From Bordetella pertussis 18323 (GTDB lineage: Bacteria > Pseudomonadota > Gammaproteobacteria > Burkholderiales > Burkholderiaceae_B), in the NCBI RefSeq assembly GCF_000306945.1, contig NC_018518.1:1302001-1366000 (forward strand): a stretch of DNA of 64,000 nucleotides, in the 5' to 3' direction. The notes beneath the pieces were generated by a model, which was not told where the DNA came from, ran no database searches, and was given only the letters and a program-made list of their open reading frames with translations. Shown here piece after piece: positions 1 through 8,342 of this stretch. Position 1 is the stretch's first letter; each line of letters starts with the position of its first letter. The translations under genes and the position numbers were made by a program.

Positions 1-400
1 GCGCGTCCAGGTACAGGGCGATGCAGTGCTCGACCTTGCGGTGGCCCAGGGCCGCCTGGCAATAGCGGCGCACCAGGTCGGGGTTGGCCAGGGCGTCCTG
101 GCGCACCAGGTCTTCTTCGAGCGTGCGGCGGGCCAGTTCCAGCACCGCGGCCAGTACGCAGGCCTTGGCGGTTCCCAGTCCGGGCACCACCTGCAGCTCC
201 GCCGGCGAGGTGCCGAGCAGGCCGCGCAGGCCGCCGAACCGGCGCAGCAGGTCGTGCCCCAGCTGGACCGCGTTGCAGCCCGCCACGCCGGTGCGCAGCG
301 CCAGCGCCAGCAGCTCGGGATCGCTCAGCGTCGCGGCGCCGTGGCGCAGCAGGCGTTCGCGCGGCCAGTCGGCGCGGAGCAGGGGTTCGGGCAGACTCAT
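1..400 (-). CDS. radC: RadC family DNA repair protein, N-terminal part (cut by window edge)
   Basis: Reading leftward from the ATG at 398-400, the protein begins MSLPEPLLRADWPRERLL and runs open to the window edge, about 133 residues. The visible part matches the UPF0758/RadC N-terminal region: a helix-hairpin-helix-like stretch containing VVPGLGTAKACVLAAVLEL, then the start of the JAB/MPN-like domain (ALGHRKVEHCIALYLDA). The metal-binding HxH region lies outside the window. RadC is named for DNA repair, but its biochemical role is unsettled. It is divergent from the FKBP-ispH pair, and the roughly 50-bp AT-richer gap probably holds both promoters. Confidence 0.88.
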   Translation of the reverse strand, partial: MSLPEPLLRADWPRERLLRHGAATLSDPELLALALRTGVAGCNAVQLGHDLLRRFGGLRGLLGTSPAELQVVPGLGTAKACVLAAVLELARRTLEEDLVRQDALANPDLVRRYCQAALGHRKVEHCIALYLDA

Positions 401-452
401 GGCATAAGCTCTAAAATCAAACCTTTATTGGATTGCTATACGGTGACAGACC

Positions 453-929
453 TTGAGCGCCGCCTCTGAGAATGTGAATGTTTTGGTCCGTCCGGACTCC
501 TACCTCACCCTGCATTACCGCATCGTGCTGGCCTCGGGGCCTGCCGAGGGCTCGGTGTTCACGGATACCTTCGATGGTCGCCCGGCAACGCTGCAGATGG
601 GCAGCGGCCAGTGGGCCCCCGGCCTCGAAGCCGCCTTGCTCGACCATGCGGAGGGCGAGCGCTTCAGCGTGGCGCTGGCGCCGGCTCAGGCCTATGGCGA
701 GCGCAATCCGGACCTGATCCAGAAAGTGACGCGCGCCATGCTGGCCGAGCATGCGGGCGCCGATGCCACCTTCGAGCCCGGCGACCTGGTCGAGTTCGCC
801 GCGCCCAATGGCGGGCGCTACTCGGGCGTGCTGAAGGAAATCAACGCCGATTGGGCGATGTTCGACTTCAACCATCCGCTGGCCGGCACCGCTTTGCGCG
901 TGGATGTCGCCATCCTGGGAGTGCTGTGA
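453..929 (+). CDS. fkpB: FKBP-type peptidyl-prolyl cis-trans isomerase (SlpA/FkpB type)
   Basis: This is a 158-aa protein with an FKBP fold of the SlpA/FkpB subgroup. Visible features are the first strand [13 protein letters not shown], the active-site loop [25 protein letters not shown], and an insert-in-flap region around [17 protein letters not shown]. Such proteins catalyse prolyl isomerisation and act as cytoplasmic chaperones. No N-terminal signal is seen. The start is uncertain: TTG at 453 gives the longest sensible N-terminus, and GTG at 474 is the alternative. Its stop overlaps the ispH start by one base (TGATG), the pairing commonly seen in proteobacteria, which implies translational coupling. 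Confidence 0.85.
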   Translation: MSAASENVNVLVRPDSYLTLHYRIVLASGPAEGSVFTDTFDGRPATLQMGSGQWAPGLEAALLDHAEGERFSVALAPAQAYGERNPDLIQKVTRAMLAEHAGADATFEPGDLVEFAAPNGGRYSGVLKEINADWAMFDFNHPLAGTALRVDVAILGVL

Positions 930-1906
930 TGACCGCTGAAGTGACCGCCGCCGATGCCGAGGTCCTGCTGGCGCAGCCGCGTGGCTTCTGTGCCGGCGTG
1001 GATCGCGCCATCGACATCGTCGAGCGCGCGCTCGAGCTGCATGGCGCGCCGATCTACGTGCGCCACGAGATCGTCCACAACCGCTACGTGGTCGAGGATT
1101 TGCGCGGCAAGGGCGCCGTGTTCATCGACGAACTGGACCAGGCGCCCGCCGGCGCCATCGTGGTGTTCTCGGCGCACGGCGTGTCGCAGGCGGTGCGCGG
1201 CGAAGCCGAGGCGCGCGGCCTGCGGGTGTTCGATGCGACCTGCCCGCTGGTGACCAAGGTGCACATCGAAGTGGCGCGCATGCGCGCGGCCGGGCGCGAG
1301 ATCGTCATGATCGGGCACAAGGGCCATCCCGAGGTGGAGGGCACGCTCGGGCAGGCGCAGGGCGGCATGTACCTGGTCGAAACGGTCGAGGATGTCGCGG
1401 CGCTGCAGGTCAGCGATCCGGGCAACCTGGCCTACGTCACGCAAACCACGCTGTCGGTGGACGACGCCGCGGCGGTCGCGGGCGCGCTCAAGGCGCGCTT
1501 TCCGGGCATCGTCGAGCCCAAGAAAAGCGACATCTGCTACGCCACCCAGAACCGCCAGGACGCCGTCAAGCTGCTGGCGCCGGAGTGCGACCTGGTGCTG
1601 GTCGTGGGCAGCACCAACAGCTCCAATTCCAACCGGCTGCGCGAAGTGGCCGAGCGCAAGGGCGTGGCGGCCTACCTGATCGACGGCGCGCACGCCATCG
1701 ACCCGGCATGGCTGCAGGGCAGGCGCAGCATCGGCATCACGGCCGGCGCGTCGGCGCCCGAGGTGCTGGTGCAGCAGGTGGTCGAGCGCGTACGCGAGCT
1801 CGGCGCGGTGTCGGTGCGCACCATGCCCGGCCTGGAGGAGAGCGTGGCTTTCCCCCTGCCCAAGGGGTTGTCGCGCAAGATCGCCCAGACCGAATCCCTC
1901 GAATGA
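929..1906 (+). CDS. ispH: 4-hydroxy-3-methylbut-2-enyl diphosphate reductase
   Basis: IspH (LytB), 325 aa, catalyses the last step of the MEP isoprenoid pathway, converting HMBPP to IPP and DMAPP with a [4Fe-4S] cluster. The three cluster cysteines are visible: Cys21 in [11 protein letters not shown], Cys105 in [12 protein letters not shown] and Cys203 in [11 protein letters not shown]. The substrate-binding histidines sit in EIVHNRYVV and [11 protein letters not shown], and the [13 protein letters not shown] loop is intact. The ATG at 929 overlaps the upstream FKBP stop. Length and motif spacing are normal for the family. Confidence 0.97.
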   Translation: MTAEVTAADAEVLLAQPRGFCAGVDRAIDIVERALELHGAPIYVRHEIVHNRYVVEDLRGKGAVFIDELDQAPAGAIVVFSAHGVSQAVRGEAEARGLRVFDATCPLVTKVHIEVARMRAAGREIVMIGHKGHPEVEGTLGQAQGGMYLVETVEDVAALQVSDPGNLAYVTQTTLSVDDAAAVAGALKARFPGIVEPKKSDICYATQNRQDAVKLLAPECDLVLVVGSTNSSNSNRLREVAERKGVAAYLIDGAHAIDPAWLQGRRSIGITAGASAPEVLVQQVVERVRELGAVSVRTMPGLEESVAFPLPKGLSRKIAQTESLE

Positions 1907-1944
1907 CAACGACGCGCGGCGCAGCCCACGCAGCTGGAGGCAAA

Positions 1945-2589
1945 ATGGAGTTGTACAGCTATTTCCGCAGTTCGGCCGCCTATCGGGTGCGCATCGCTCT
2001 CAACCTGAAGGGCCTGCAGTACGACTATCGCGCCGTGCACTTGCTCAAGGATGGCGGCCAGCAATTGGCGCCGCAGTACTGCGCGCTCAATCCGAATGCC
2101 CTGGTGCCGGCGCTGGTCGACGGCGACGCGGTCCTGACCCAGTCGCTGGCCATTGTCGAATATCTCGAGGAAACCCATCCGCAGCCGCCGCTGCTGCCGT
2201 CCGATGCGCTCGGCCGCGCCCGCGTGCGCGCGATCGCGCAGACCATCGCCTGCGACATCCATCCGTTGAACAACCTGCGCGTGCTGAAGTATCTCAAGCA
2301 CGAGCTCAAGGTCAGCGAAGAGGCCAAGAACGCCTGGTACAAGCACTGGGTGGAACTGGGTCTCGCGGGGGTCGAGGCCATGCTGGCCGGCGCGCCGCAT
2401 ACCGGGCGCTTCTGCCATGGCGACGCGCCGACCCTGGCCGATCTGTGCCTGGTGCCGCAACTGGCCAATGCGCGCCGCTTCGGCTGCGATCTGTCGGCCA
2501 TGCCGACGCTGGCCCGCATCGAAGCGGCATGCGCCGAATTGCCCGCTTTTCAGCAGGCAGCGCCTGCCGCGCAGCCCGACGCCGAGTAG
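1945..2589 (+). CDS. maiA: Maleylacetoacetate isomerase (zeta-class glutathione transferase)
   Basis: This 214-aa protein begins MELYSYFRSSAAYRVRIALNLKG, the classic zeta-class GST start with the SSAAYRVR glutathione-binding serine motif. The N-terminal thioredoxin-like domain ends near residue 80 (LTQSLAIVEYLEETHP) and an all-helical C-terminal domain follows (GDAPTLADLCLVPQLANARRF). It isomerises maleylacetoacetate to fumarylacetoacetate in tyrosine or gentisate-type catabolism, using glutathione. The start at 1945 has a good GGAGG 5 bp upstream. An in-frame ATG at 1903 overlaps the ispH stop but has no family support. A strong terminator follows. Confidence 0.9.
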   Translation: MELYSYFRSSAAYRVRIALNLKGLQYDYRAVHLLKDGGQQLAPQYCALNPNALVPALVDGDAVLTQSLAIVEYLEETHPQPPLLPSDALGRARVRAIAQTIACDIHPLNNLRVLKYLKHELKVSEEAKNAWYKHWVELGLAGVEAMLAGAPHTGRFCHGDAPTLADLCLVPQLANARRFGCDLSAMPTLARIEAACAELPAFQQAAPAAQPDAE

Positions 2590-2603
2590 TCGCGCGCCCA
2601 AGC

Positions 2604-2638
2604 AAAAAGGGCAGCCCGGATGGGCTGCCCTTTTTTTC
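2604..2638 (+). terminator. Rho-independent terminator after maiA
   Basis: The stem AGGGCAGCCC / GGGCTGCCCT has a four-base loop (GGAT) and is followed by a run of seven T. The A-run in front gives partial function on the other strand, where it would stop leftward transcription from the adjacent tRNA-Thr. Confidence 0.9.
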
Positions 2639-2714
2639 TGGTGCCGGCAAGAGGAGTCGAACCCCCGACCTTCGCATTACGAATGCGCTGCTCTACCAAC
2701 TGAGCTATGCCGGC
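2639..2714 (-). tRNA. tRNA-Thr (anticodon CGT)
   Basis: This 76-nt gene reads leftward with CCA encoded (TGG at 2639-2641 on the plus strand). The acceptor GCCGGCA pairs with TGCCGGC, the D-arm is GCTC-AGTTGGTA-GAGC, the anticodon loop is TTCGTAA (CGT, reading ACG Thr codons), and the T-arm contains GTTCGACT. It is close to known proteobacterial tRNA-Thr(CGT). Confidence 0.95.
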
Positions 2715-2841
2715 CAAAACCTGTCTCTCGGATGTCGCGCATCCCGTGCGGGTGGGCGTATCCAGGAAAGACCGAAATGATATCAGAAAAAAATCTCGAT
2801 GAGAAATGGGGGACGTGCAAACCCGCATCGGGGCAGGCAAC

Positions 2842-2870
2842 TTGCACACTTAAAAAAAAGCCGTCATAAT
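2842..2870 (+). promoter_or_regulatory. Sigma-70 promoter of tRNA-Asn
   Basis: TTGCAC (2842-2847) and CATAAT (2865-2870) are separated by exactly 17 bp in an A-rich spacer. The predicted start is about 8-10 bp upstream of the tRNA-Asn 5' end at 2887. Confidence 0.75.
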
Positions 2871-2886
2871 CTCGTTTCTTGGCAGT

Positions 2887-2962
2887 TCCCCGATAGCTCA
2901 GTCGGTAGAGCGACGGACTGTTAATCCGCAGGTCGCTGGTTCGAGCCCAGCTCGGGGAGCCA
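2887..2962 (+). tRNA. tRNA-Asn (anticodon GTT)
   Basis: This is a 76-nt gene with encoded CCA. The acceptor TCCCCGA pairs with TCGGGGA, the D-arm is GCTCAGTCGGTAGAGC, the anticodon arm ends in CTGTTAA with anticodon GTT (Asn), and the T-loop contains GTTCGAG. It is preceded by a good promoter and followed by a terminator. Confidence 0.96.
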
Positions 2963-3006
2963 ACAGAATTTTTGCCGTATCGTCGGCGATACCGACACCG
3001 TCGACA

Positions 3007-3040
3007 CAAAAGGGCCGTTCACGCAAGTGAGCGGCTTTTT
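3007..3040 (+). terminator. Rho-independent terminator after tRNA-Asn
   Basis: The hairpin GCCGTTCAC / GTGAGCGGC (one G-T pair) has loop GCAA and is followed by TTTTT. It ends the monocistronic tRNA-Asn transcript. Confidence 0.85.
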
Positions 3041-3078
3041 GTATTGCGCTTGGGGTGGCCGGGGCGGGGCAGTTGTCA

Positions 3079-3414
3079 TCAGGGGCGCGCCAGCATCAGC
3101 GTGACCAGCAGGGTGCTGTCTTCCAGGGCTTTTACGGCATGCGCGACGCCCGGCGCCAGGTAGACCAGCGTGCCGGCGGGCATGCGTTGCGTCGTGTCCT
3201 GCGCGGTCAGCATGACGGCGCCTTCCAGGCACTGGATGGTGATCGCGCTGGCGTCGATGGCGTGGCTGGGCAGCTGCTGATCGCGCGGCAGCACCAGGCG
3301 CATCACTTCCAGGTGGTCGGCGCGCACCAGCGCCTGCGAGACGGTCTCGCGCAGCGATTCGCCCAGCGGGCGCAAGTCGATCAGTTCGCCCGAGCGGGCG
3401 TGATGCATGGCCAT
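3079..3414 (-). CDS. Small cupin-domain protein
   Basis: This 111-aa protein is one small cupin barrel. Motif-like stretches are LPSHAIDASAITIQCLEGAVML (first cupin half) and MPAGTLVYLAPGVAHAVKALEDS (second half, with a His near PGVAHAV). The usual double-His metal motif of half one is weak, so metal binding is uncertain. The ATG at 3414 is chosen because GGAGG lies about 8 bp upstream; an ATG at 3444 is in frame but lacks this. It is a cytoplasmic protein of unknown substrate, often annotated as a cupin-domain hypothetical. Confidence 0.75.
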   Translation of the reverse strand: MAMHHARSGELIDLRPLGESLRETVSQALVRADHLEVMRLVLPRDQQLPSHAIDASAITIQCLEGAVMLTAQDTTQRMPAGTLVYLAPGVAHAVKALEDSTLLVTLMLARP

Positions 3415-3622
3415 AACAAGAACCTCCCTGTGCAAAGGGGGCAAAACCTCAGCTTACTGCACGTCCCCGGGTGTGCAAACGCGGGAGGCGCATGTGCAAG
3501 CCCGCGGGCGGCCCGCGGAATGATCAATAGGTGTGCGCCGCGCGCGGCCGCCGCCCGTGGCGTGGGCGGCGCGGCCGTTTCGGGGCGGCAATGGCGCGGG
3601 CGGGCCCGCGCATGGGAAAGCG

Positions 3623-4627
3623 ATGGATGCGTTCAAGCAAGACAGCCGCATCGGCGTGACGGTGTTGACCGGATTCCTGGGCAGCGGCAAGACGACGCTG
3701 CTCAATCGTCTGGTGCAGGAGCCCGAGTACGCCGAGGCGGTGGTCATCGTCAACGAGTTCGGCGACATAGGCGTGGACCACCATCTGGTACGCAATGTCG
3801 ATGACCGTATCGTGCTGCTGGAGGGCGGATGCATATGCTGCACCGCCAGCGGCGGCCTGGTCGATACGCTGCGCGACCTGTTCATGCTGGTGGTGCGCCG
3901 CCGCATCAAGCCGTTCAAGCGGGTGCTGCTGGAGACGACCGGCCTGGCCGGGCCCGCCTCGGTCATGTTCTCGCTGCGCCACGATCCGTTCCTGGCCGAG
4001 CGCTACGCGTATCACGGCGCGATCGCCATGGTCGATGCGCAACACGTGCGCGAACAGCTGATGGTGCAGCCCGAGGCGGCCCAGCAGATCGCGCTGGCGG
4101 ACCTGGTCGTGTTCAGCAAGGCGGACCTGGCCGGCCAGGTGCAACTGGCCAGCGCCATGCGCGATGTGGCGCGCGCCAATCCGGGCGTGCCCATGTGCGT
4201 GGTGCGCCGCGGCGAGCCGCTGGATGAGCGGCTGCACGGCGACTTCCTGGTGCGCGAGCGCCGGCAGGCGGCGCTCCTGGGGCGCTGGCTGGGCGCCTTT
4301 GCCGCGCCGCCGGGCGGCCCGCACCCCAATGTGGCGCATTTTTCCCTGAACCTGTCGGTGCCGCTGACGCGCGGCATGTTCCTGGCCCGGATGTCGGAAA
4401 TCCAGGCGGCCTATGACCGCGGCATCCTGCGCATCAAGGGGCTGGTATGTTTCGAGGCCGAAGCCTTGCCCTGGGCGGTGCACGGGGTGCATCGGCAGCT
4501 GTATCCGCTGGAGGCGTTGCCGCAATGGCCGGGTGACGACCGCCAGTCGCGCCTGGTGTTCATCCTGCGCGGCCTGGACCGGGACGCGGTCCAGGCCGAT
4601 GTCGCCAGGCGGCTGCAGCAGGGGTGA
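3623..4627 (+). CDS. CobW/P47K-family GTPase (metal chaperone type)
   Basis: This is a 334-aa G3E-family GTPase. The P-loop GFLGSGKTT is at residues 17-25, the metal-binding CxCC motif (GGCICC, Cys71, Cys73, Cys74) follows strand VVIVNEFGDIG, and SKAD replaces the usual NKxD base-recognition motif. A CobW C-terminal domain is present at the end (RIKGLVCFEAEALPWAVHGVHRQL). Family members deliver zinc or cobalt to partner enzymes using GTP. The true partner cannot be read here; the neighbouring cupin is divergent. A longer ORF upstream of the ATG at 3623 lacks family similarity. Confidence 0.88.
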   Translation: MDAFKQDSRIGVTVLTGFLGSGKTTLLNRLVQEPEYAEAVVIVNEFGDIGVDHHLVRNVDDRIVLLEGGCICCTASGGLVDTLRDLFMLVVRRRIKPFKRVLLETTGLAGPASVMFSLRHDPFLAERYAYHGAIAMVDAQHVREQLMVQPEAAQQIALADLVVFSKADLAGQVQLASAMRDVARANPGVPMCVVRRGEPLDERLHGDFLVRERRQAALLGRWLGAFAAPPGGPHPNVAHFSLNLSVPLTRGMFLARMSEIQAAYDRGILRIKGLVCFEAEALPWAVHGVHRQLYPLEALPQWPGDDRQSRLVFILRGLDRDAVQADVARRLQQG

Positions 4628-4663
4628 GGGCGGCCGCCCCTGGTCGGGGGCGGGGGCGCGGCG

Positions 4664-5269
4664 CTACGGCCGGGCGATCAGAGGATTTGCGCCGCGGTGT
4701 CGAAGGCCAGGCGGGGGGCCGCGCGGGTAGTTGCCGGCCGGGTCGCCGTAGCCCAGGTTGACGAGGAAGTTGGCCCTGCAGCGGCCGTCCGGGAAGAATT
4801 CGGCGTCCACCTTGGCCGCGTCGAAGCCGCTCATCGGGCCGGCGCCCAGTCCCAGCATGCGGGCCGCCACGATCAGGTAGGCGCCTTGCAGGGAGCTGTT
4901 GCGCATGGCGGTCGCGCGCGCGGCGTCGGCGTTGTTCTCGAAGACCGGACGGGCGTCGTAGGCGCTGAACTGCGTCGGCAGGTGCTCATAGAACTGGGTG
5001 TCCTGGGCGACGATCACGGTCACGGGCGCGGCCAGTGTCTTTTCCAGGTTGCCGGGAGACAGGGCGGGCGCCAGGCGCTGCCTGGCCTCGGCGCTGCGCA
5101 GGAAGATGAACCGGCCGGGCTGCGAATTCATCGCGGTCGGCCCCCATTTCATCAGCTCGTACAACTCGTGCAGCGTCGCGTCGCTGATCGATTGTTCGGT
5201 ATAGCGATTGAAGGTGCGGGCGGCCTGGAAGATCTGTTCCTGGGCGGCAAGGCTCAACGGGGCATTCAT
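4664..5269 (-). CDS. Nitroreductase-family protein (RutE/HadB-like), C-terminus frameshifted
   Basis: This is an FMN-dependent nitroreductase fold of about 200 aa, closest in appearance to malonic semialdehyde reductase RutE-like proteins. The motifs KWGPTAMNSQPGRFIFL (FMN phosphate site) and SSLQGAYLIVAARMLGLGAGPMSGFD are clear. The last residues, after NLGYGDPAGNYPRG, are out of frame: the +1 frame encodes RLAFDTAAQIL and a TGA at 4678-4680, the usual family ending. The shift lies at a run of six G at 4713-4718. The start at 5269 precedes MNAPLSLAAQEQ; an upstream in-frame ATG at 5371 has no support. It is divergent from a LysR regulator that probably controls it. Confidence 0.82.
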   Translation of the reverse strand: MNAPLSLAAQEQIFQAARTFNRYTEQSISDATLHELYELMKWGPTAMNSQPGRFIFLRSAEARQRLAPALSPGNLEKTLAAPVTVIVAQDTQFYEHLPTQFSAYDARPVFENNADAARATAMRNSSLQGAYLIVAARMLGLGAGPMSGFDAAKVDAEFFPDGRCRANFLVNLGYGDPAGNYPRGPPPGLRHRGANPLIARP

Positions 5270-5373
5270 GGGGCGTGCGGGCGTGGATGATTGAGACTGG
5301 CAAATTTTAAGTGCTTGAAACGCATCAAAATACGGTATAAACAGAACAGTCTGATGCATAAAGCGAGACAATC

Positions 5374-6285
5374 GTGGATCGTCTGAAAGCCATGCAGGTC
5401 TTCGTGGAAGTTGCCGATCGCGGCAGCCTGTCGGCGGCGGCGATGCACCTGGGCATGTCGCGCGCCATGGTGTCGCGCTACCTGGCCGAGCTCGAGGCCT
5501 GGGTGGGCGTGCGGCTGCTGCATCGGACCACCCGCCGTCTGAGCCTGACGCCGGCCGGCTCGGAAACCCTGCCGCGCTGCCGCCGCATGCTGGAAATGGT
5601 GGGCGACATGCGCGAGGCCGTGGCCGCGCCCGACGCCGAGCCGCGCGGCCTGCTGCGCGTCACGGCCGCCATGTCGTTCGGCGGCGCGCAGCTGGCCGAA
5701 GCGGTGGCGGAGTTCGTGCGCCGCCATCCGGCGGCCAGCATCGATCTGTTGCTGGTCGATCGCGCGGTCAACCTGGTCGAGGAGCGCGTCGACCTGGCGG
5801 TGCGGATCACCAATGACCTCGATCCCAACCTGATCGGGCGCAGGCTGGCCGACTGCCGGTCGGTCGTCTGCGTCGCGCCGCAGTACCTGCAGCAGCACGG
5901 CGCGCCGGCCAGGGCCGAGGATCTCTCGCTGCACAATTGCCTGACGCATTCGTATTTCGGCCGCAGCCTGTGGCGTTTCGAGCGCGCCGGAGAGCCCGTC
6001 GAAGTGCCGGTCGGCGGCAATATCACGGCCAACGAAACCGACGTGCTGATGCGGGCGGCGCTGGCCGGGGCGGGCATTGTCATGCTGCCCACCTACCTGG
6101 CGGCCGGGCAGATCGCCGCAGGAAGCCTGCGTCCCTTGCTGCCTGATTGCGCGCCGCCGGTGCTGGGAATACATGGGGTCTACGTGTCGCGCAAGCAGAT
6201 GCCGCTGATACTGCGAACTATGCTCGATTTCCTGGCCGAGCGCTTCAGCCCCGCTCCCTGGGACGCGGCGCTCAAGGGGCGCTGA
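5374..6285 (+). CDS. LysR-family transcriptional regulator
   Basis: This 303-aa protein has an N-terminal winged helix-turn-helix (residues 1-60: MDRLKAMQVFVEVADRGSLSAAAMHLGMSRAMVSRYLAELE), the TTRRLSLTPAG linker typical of LysR proteins, and a periplasmic-binding-like effector domain from about residue 90. The start is GTG at 5374. The divergent arrangement with the nitroreductase over a 104-bp AT-rich gap is the usual LysR layout and suggests it regulates that gene. The effector is unknown. The short, acidic N-terminal helix and MDRLKAMQVF start place it in the CrgA/DhcR-like subgroup. Confidence 0.9.
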   Translation: MDRLKAMQVFVEVADRGSLSAAAMHLGMSRAMVSRYLAELEAWVGVRLLHRTTRRLSLTPAGSETLPRCRRMLEMVGDMREAVAAPDAEPRGLLRVTAAMSFGGAQLAEAVAEFVRRHPAASIDLLLVDRAVNLVEERVDLAVRITNDLDPNLIGRRLADCRSVVCVAPQYLQQHGAPARAEDLSLHNCLTHSYFGRSLWRFERAGEPVEVPVGGNITANETDVLMRAALAGAGIVMLPTYLAAGQIAAGSLRPLLPDCAPPVLGIHGVYVSRKQMPLILRTMLDFLAERFSPAPWDAALKGR

Positions 6286-6310
6286 GTGTGGCGCGGGCGC
6301 GGCCGGGGCT

Positions 6311-6338
6311 TTGTCGGGAGGGCGGTTACGGGTATAAT
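6311..6338 (+). promoter_or_regulatory. Orphan sigma-70-like promoter
   Basis: TTGTCG (6311-6316) and a perfect TATAAT (6333-6338) are spaced by 16 bp. No supported coding sequence follows on this strand for about 900 bp, so the transcript, if made, would be non-coding or encode something very short. Confidence 0.55.
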
Positions 6339-7048
6339 CAAGACATTACAGCCGGCCTGGCGTGCGACGCCAAACCGGTTTGTCCGGGCGGCCTGCGCTG
6401 ATTGCGCGATATGCCGCCGGGCACGATGTCGTTCCAATACGTCTAAGAATCCCCCGATCAACGATTGCGCGTAACCCGGCCCTTGCGGCGCGGGCGCCCG
6501 GCCACAAGCCGGCACCGTTGTCGTTGTGCGGTCGGGGCCGCGCCCTGGTCCGGAACGGGCCGCGCAGGCGGGCCCGCCCTGGCGGATTCATTGTTTGCGA
6601 TTGCCGTGGCGCGCCTGTCCCGGCGCCTGCATACAGGCGCTTGCAGCGGCCGCCGGCTACGGTCAAGAAAGCCTCGGTCTGTGGGCCATGCCTGCGATGC
6701 GGTTTGCCGATGTCGCGCCGCCATGTCGGCACGGCGGCTGGCGCGCCATGTCGCGGCATGCCGGGCCGCGGCATAGCTGGCGGGCCGGCAAGGGGTAGTC
6801 CCGCCATGATCCAGTTTGATTGAACAAGATATTCGTGAGCGCCAGTATCCGTATTTCCGGTCATGCGTTTTTTCATGCCAGGGCCCATGCCCAGGTCGCC
6901 GGGGCGGCCGTGCGTGCTCGCCGCGCGCCCGTCGGCCCGTGGCCAGGCCAGCGCCGGGACGCGCGCGGCGCCGTTGTCGCCACTGCCGCCGCCGCTGTTG
7001 TCGCCGCTCTTGTCGTCATTTCGGCCGGCAGCAAGCGCCGCGCCAATG
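6339..7048. other. 710-bp stretch with no recognised gene
   Basis: I see no credible gene. Open frames here are GC-driven, Arg/Pro/Ala-rich and without motifs or ribosome binding sites. Small hairpins are visible (TGGCGT/ACGCCA at 6358-6372, and GCGCCTG/CAGGCGC near 6625-6645). It does not match the conserved ends of tmRNA, RNase P RNA, 4.5S RNA or 6S RNA that I know. It may hold a small RNA driven by the promoter at 6311-6338. Confidence 0.4.
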
Positions 7049-7079
7049 AAAAAGGCCCGGCAGCGATGTGCCAGGCCTT
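7049..7079 (-). terminator. Rho-independent terminator after tRNA-fMet
   Basis: Read leftward, AAGGCCTGGCA and TGCCGGGCCTT form a stem with a six-base loop, followed by TTTTT. It lies 12 bp past the 3' end of tRNA-fMet. Confidence 0.88.
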
Positions 7080-7090
7080 GATCAACGATT

Positions 7091-7167
<77 letters not shown>

Positions 7168-7180
7168 TCTGAGAAGAAGA

Positions 7181-7209
7181 ATATTAATCTCAATCCCGAT
7201 TTAGCGCAA
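7181..7209 (-). promoter_or_regulatory. Sigma-70 promoter of tRNA-fMet
   Basis: On the minus strand TTGCGC (7209-7204) and TAATAT (7186-7181) are separated by exactly 17 bp, 13 bp before the tRNA 5' end. The AT-rich island is shared with the divergent scpB upstream region. Confidence 0.72.
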
Positions 7210-7236
7210 GTTTGCTCCCTTCTTTTGTGAGTGCCG

Positions 7237-8325
7237 ATGAACGATAGCGAGGCAATATTCGTGCTGGAAACCGCGCTGCTGTGCGCGTCCCAGCCGATGC
7301 AGTTCGCCGAAATGCGCAAGCTGTTCGGTGATGACCAGGATATCGACAACAACGCGTTGCGCGCCTGGCTGGAAGCGCTGCAGGCGCAATGGAACGAGCG
7401 CGGCCTGGAGCTGGTGCAGCTGGCTTCGGGCTGGCGTTTCCAGAGCCGGCCGCAGATGCAGCGCTATCTCGAGCGGCTCAATCCCGAGAAACCGCCCAAG
7501 TATTCGCGCGCGGTGCTCGAGACGCTGGCCATCGTTGCCTGGCGGCAGCCCGTGACGCGCGGCGACATCGAGGACATCCGCGGCGTGACGGTGTCGTCGC
7601 AGATCGTCAAGGTGCTGGAAGACCGCGGCTGGATCGAGGTCATCGGCCATCGCGATGCGCCCGGCCGGCCGGCGCTGTTCGCCACCACCCGCCAGTTCCT
7701 CGATGACCTGGGCCTGCGCGCGCTGGATGAGCTGCCTCCGCTGGAATCGGCGCAGGCCGCCGCCGCGCTGGCAGGGCTGGACCTGGGCGGCGCCGAGGTG
7801 CTGGTCGAGGCGGTCGATGCGGCCGAGGGCGACGCGGCCCGGGACGAGGCGTCCGGCGACGAAGCGGCGGGGCAGGTGGCTGCCTCGCTGGGCGATGCGC
7901 AGCCGGAGGTGGCGCAGGCGGGCGTGGATGGCGTAGAATCCGCCGTGTCGCCGGAACCGGTCCTGCCCGTGTCCGTCGACGATGATGCGAACGAGCCGGC
8001 CGAAACCGCGGCCGCCAGCCTGCCCGGGGCAGGTGTTGCCGAACCGGCGCACGAGTCCGCCGGTGCGGCGCCGGATGATGGGAACGGACCTGTCGAGGTC
8101 CCTCCGCTCCAGCCAGACCAGATATCCCTACCTGACGAGCCTGCCGAGGCGCGGCCGCACGTGCCGGCGCCCGAGGTCGGTCCTGGCGAGCCGCAGCCCG
8201 AAATCGTGCCCGCCGCGCCCGAGCCCGTCACGCCGCCGGCACCGGGGCGCGACGAGGCCGATGGCGTGGTGTCCAACCCTGAAGATGACGAGCCTGCCGC
8301 ATCCGGCCGGCTCCCCAAAGTTTGA
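7237..8325 (+). CDS. scpB: Segregation and condensation protein B with long acidic tail
   Basis: The ScpB core spans residues 1-170: two winged-helix domains, with [25 protein letters not shown] and the signature [30 protein letters not shown]. ScpB binds ScpA and the SMC ATPase to form the condensin that compacts and segregates chromosomes. After residue 170 comes an Ala/Glu/Pro/Asp-rich tail of about 190 aa, probably disordered; the usual ScpB length is 180-220 aa. The ATG at 7237 fits a GTGAG-like site; GTG at 7231 is the alternative. rluB follows directly. Confidence 0.9.
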   Translation: MNDSEAIFVLETALLCASQPMQFAEMRKLFGDDQDIDNNALRAWLEALQAQWNERGLELVQLASGWRFQSRPQMQRYLERLNPEKPPKYSRAVLETLAIVAWRQPVTRGDIEDIRGVTVSSQIVKVLEDRGWIEVIGHRDAPGRPALFATTRQFLDDLGLRALDELPPLESAQAAAALAGLDLGGAEVLVEAVDAAEGDAARDEASGDEAAGQVAASLGDAQPEVAQAGVDGVESAVSPEPVLPVSVDDDANEPAETAAASLPGAGVAEPAHESAGAAPDDGNGPVEVPPLQPDQISLPDEPAEARPHVPAPEVGPGEPQPEIVPAAPEPVTPPAPGRDEADGVVSNPEDDEPAASGRLPKV

Positions 8326-8342
8326 AATTCGGAGCTGTCCCA

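Noticed and set aside
3460..3620. GC palindromes between the cupin and CobW genes as a terminator or operator
   Set aside because: The short self-complementary CCGCGGG-type runs are expected at this GC content and lack a T-run.
6339..7048. tmRNA, RNase P RNA or 6S RNA in the gene-free stretch
   Set aside because: None of the conserved ends or core motifs I know for these RNAs is present.
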